From Streptomyces sp. TN58 (GTDB lineage: Bacteria > Actinomycetota > Actinomycetes > Streptomycetales > Streptomycetaceae), in assembly GCF_001941845.1 (NCBI RefSeq), contig NZ_CP018870.1:1426001-1490000 (forward strand): DNA of 64,000 bases. The letters run 5' to 3'. Each line of letters starts with the position of its first letter. The first letter of the stretch is position 1. Below are positions 62,946 to 64,000 of this stretch, one piece after another. Made by a program: the position numbers and the translations under genes. Under the pieces are notes generated by a model. That model did not search any database. It was given only the letters and a program-made list of their open reading frames with translations, and was not told the DNA's origin.

Positions 62946-64000
62946 TCACAGGGGAACGCGCAGTGCCCCGTCGATCAGCCGCACGGTCTCCTGCGCGTCC
63001 GAACAACCGCTGGTCAGCAGCTGTTCACGGACCGCCCGAAGCCGGTCGCGCAACCGCAGCGACTCCATCCCCCGGGCCCGCTCGGCCATCTCCGCCGCTC
63101 CAGCGGCCGCCCGGTCCGCCTCTCCCTGGCGGAGCTGGATCTCGCAGAGCATCGCCAGCCGGTGCACCCGCCCCCGGTCGTGCGCGGGCGTGCCGACGGC
63201 GGCTGCGGCCTGCACCCGCGCCGCCTCCAGATCCCCCAGACTGAGCAGGGCCTCGGCGACCTGCACGTTGACGAGGCCCGGCTGTACGTAGCCGGTCTCG
63301 TCCGGCTCACTGCCCGGGCGGATCCGCGCGGCGGCCTTCTCCGCGCCCCGGATGCACGCCAGCGCGGCCTGCGCGTCACCGAGTTGGGCGTACGCCTTGG
63401 CCTGCATGGCGTGCAGGTCGGCGGCGAGCGCCGGGGTGGTGTGCCGGCCGGCCGCGCGCAGCGCCGCCTCGGCGAAGGCGACGGCCTGGCGGTACTCCCG
63501 CAGGTGCAGGCACTGGTTGACGATCAGGGCGATCACGTACGCCCCGAGCCCCCGGTCCCCGCTCGCCTTGGCCAGCCGCAGCGCCTGGTGGAAGTAGCGC
63601 TGGGCCAGTCCGTGCGCGTCCGAGTCGTACGCGCAGATCCCCGCCACCGCCACCAGGGAGCCGGAGGCCCGGTGCAGCCGGCGGCCGAGGTTGTCGGGGT
63701 AACTCCCGCGCAGCATCGGCGCGGTCTCGTTCCCGAGGAAGCGGACGATCCGGTCGCGGGTGGCCATGCCGCCGGCCCGGCGGTACATCAGCTCGTAGTG
63801 GGCGCGGGCGGCCTTGAGGATCTCGACGTGCTCGGGGCCGATCCGGTTCGGGCCGTCACGCGAGACGTCGGCGTCCTCGGGCGGGTTCTCCCATTCCCAC
63901 ACCGGGATGACGGCCGGGGTGCCCGTCACCGCCTCGGCGGTGAGGAGTTGGGGCCGGGCCTGCCCGTCGGAGCGCCACAGGGCCGCGGCCCGGTCCACGA
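62946..64000 (-). CDS. TPR-containing transcriptional regulator, N-terminus outside window
   Basis: At least 351 residues of an all-helical protein rich in tetratricopeptide-like repeats (LAQRYFHQALRLAKASGD, AVAFAEAALRAAG, DLHAMQAKAYAQLGDAQAALACI, VQVAEALLSLGDLEAARVQA). Streptomyces relatives of about 450 residues carry an N-terminal Xre-type helix-turn-helix and control development or antibiotic production. That part lies beyond base 64000. Ends with QETVRLIDGALRVPL. Function inferred by similarity only. Confidence 0.7.
   Translation of the reverse strand, partial: VDRAAALWRSDGQARPQLLTAEAVTGTPAVIPVWEWENPPEDADVSRDGPNRIGPEHVEILKAARAHYELMYRRAGGMATRDRIVRFLGNETAPMLRGSYPDNLGRRLHRASGSLVAVAGICAYDSDAHGLAQRYFHQALRLAKASGDRGLGAYVIALIVNQCLHLREYRQAVAFAEAALRAAGRHTTPALAADLHAMQAKAYAQLGDAQAALACIRGAEKAAARIRPGSEPDETGYVQPGLVNVQVAEALLSLGDLEAARVQAAAAVGTPAHDRGRVHRLAMLCEIQLRQGEADRAAAGAAEMAERARGMESLRLRDRLRAVREQLLTSGCSDAQETVRLIDGALRVPL

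Overview
The window reads as a core stretch of a Streptomyces chromosome. Codons end overwhelmingly in G or C, many starts are GTG, and the gene content and order (thrS, ssgB, a tail-anchored Ser/Thr kinase, cobalamin genes, metQ-metI-metN, glpQ1, argH, argR-argD-argB-argJ-argC) match the arrangement I remember from Streptomyces coelicolor around SCO1530-SCO1580. No rRNA, integrase, transposase gene or CRISPR array was seen.

Layout. 0-5 kb: tail of an unknown gene, a DUF1992 protein, HIT-family and threonyl-tRNA synthetase genes, then about 1.25 kb without genes that is built from large imperfect palindromes and direct repeats. 4.5-11 kb: a GNAT acetyltransferase, a DUF4365 protein with a partner, a DnaQ-like exonuclease, two tRNA-Val(CAC) genes around a large membrane protein, and a TIGR02611 protein. 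11-17 kb: sporulation gene ssgB, a CGNR zinc-finger protein, several small proteins, a DsbA-like protein, a 181-bp palindromic MITE-like element, and pabB-pabC (aminodeoxychorismate). 17.3-18 kb: five tRNA genes (Gly, Cys, three Val(GAC)) behind one consensus promoter. 18-31 kb: kinase, then a long leftward block with cobL, a bluB-cobT fusion, cobA and trmH. A four-unit tandem array of structured repeats lies between the bluB-cobT gene and cobA. 29.6-32.4 kb: methionine ABC transporter. 33-41 kb: small membrane proteins, sigma-like factor, glpQ1, plsC-like gene, a beta-solenoid membrane protein, MFS exporter with its TetR repressor, and a stand-alone HAD protein.

41-51 kb is dominated by arginine biosynthesis. 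argC, argJ, argB, argD and argR form a tightly overlapping leftward operon, and argH has its own promoter. Both promoters carry a similar palindromic ArgR-box-like sequence at the -10. 51.4-57.5 kb looks accessory: a DHFR-like protein, a WD40-like gene broken by two C6-run frameshifts, a cytidine-deaminase/ASCH fusion, a DUF2199 gene coupled to an orphan, and a histidine phosphatase relative lacking its catalytic histidines. 57.4-64 kb returns to ordinary genes: a MocR-type regulator sharing overlapping start codons with a divergent EamA transporter, DUF1918, a GHL10 hydrolase, 3-hydroxybutyryl-CoA dehydrogenase, a NUDIX hydrolase and a truncated TPR regulator.

The most unusual signals are the 23.2-23.75 kb repeat array, where two stems change in a compensatory way between copies, the deaminase-ASCH fusion, and the beta-solenoid protein with a channel-like membrane tail. 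Family assignments come from recognising motifs, not from searches.
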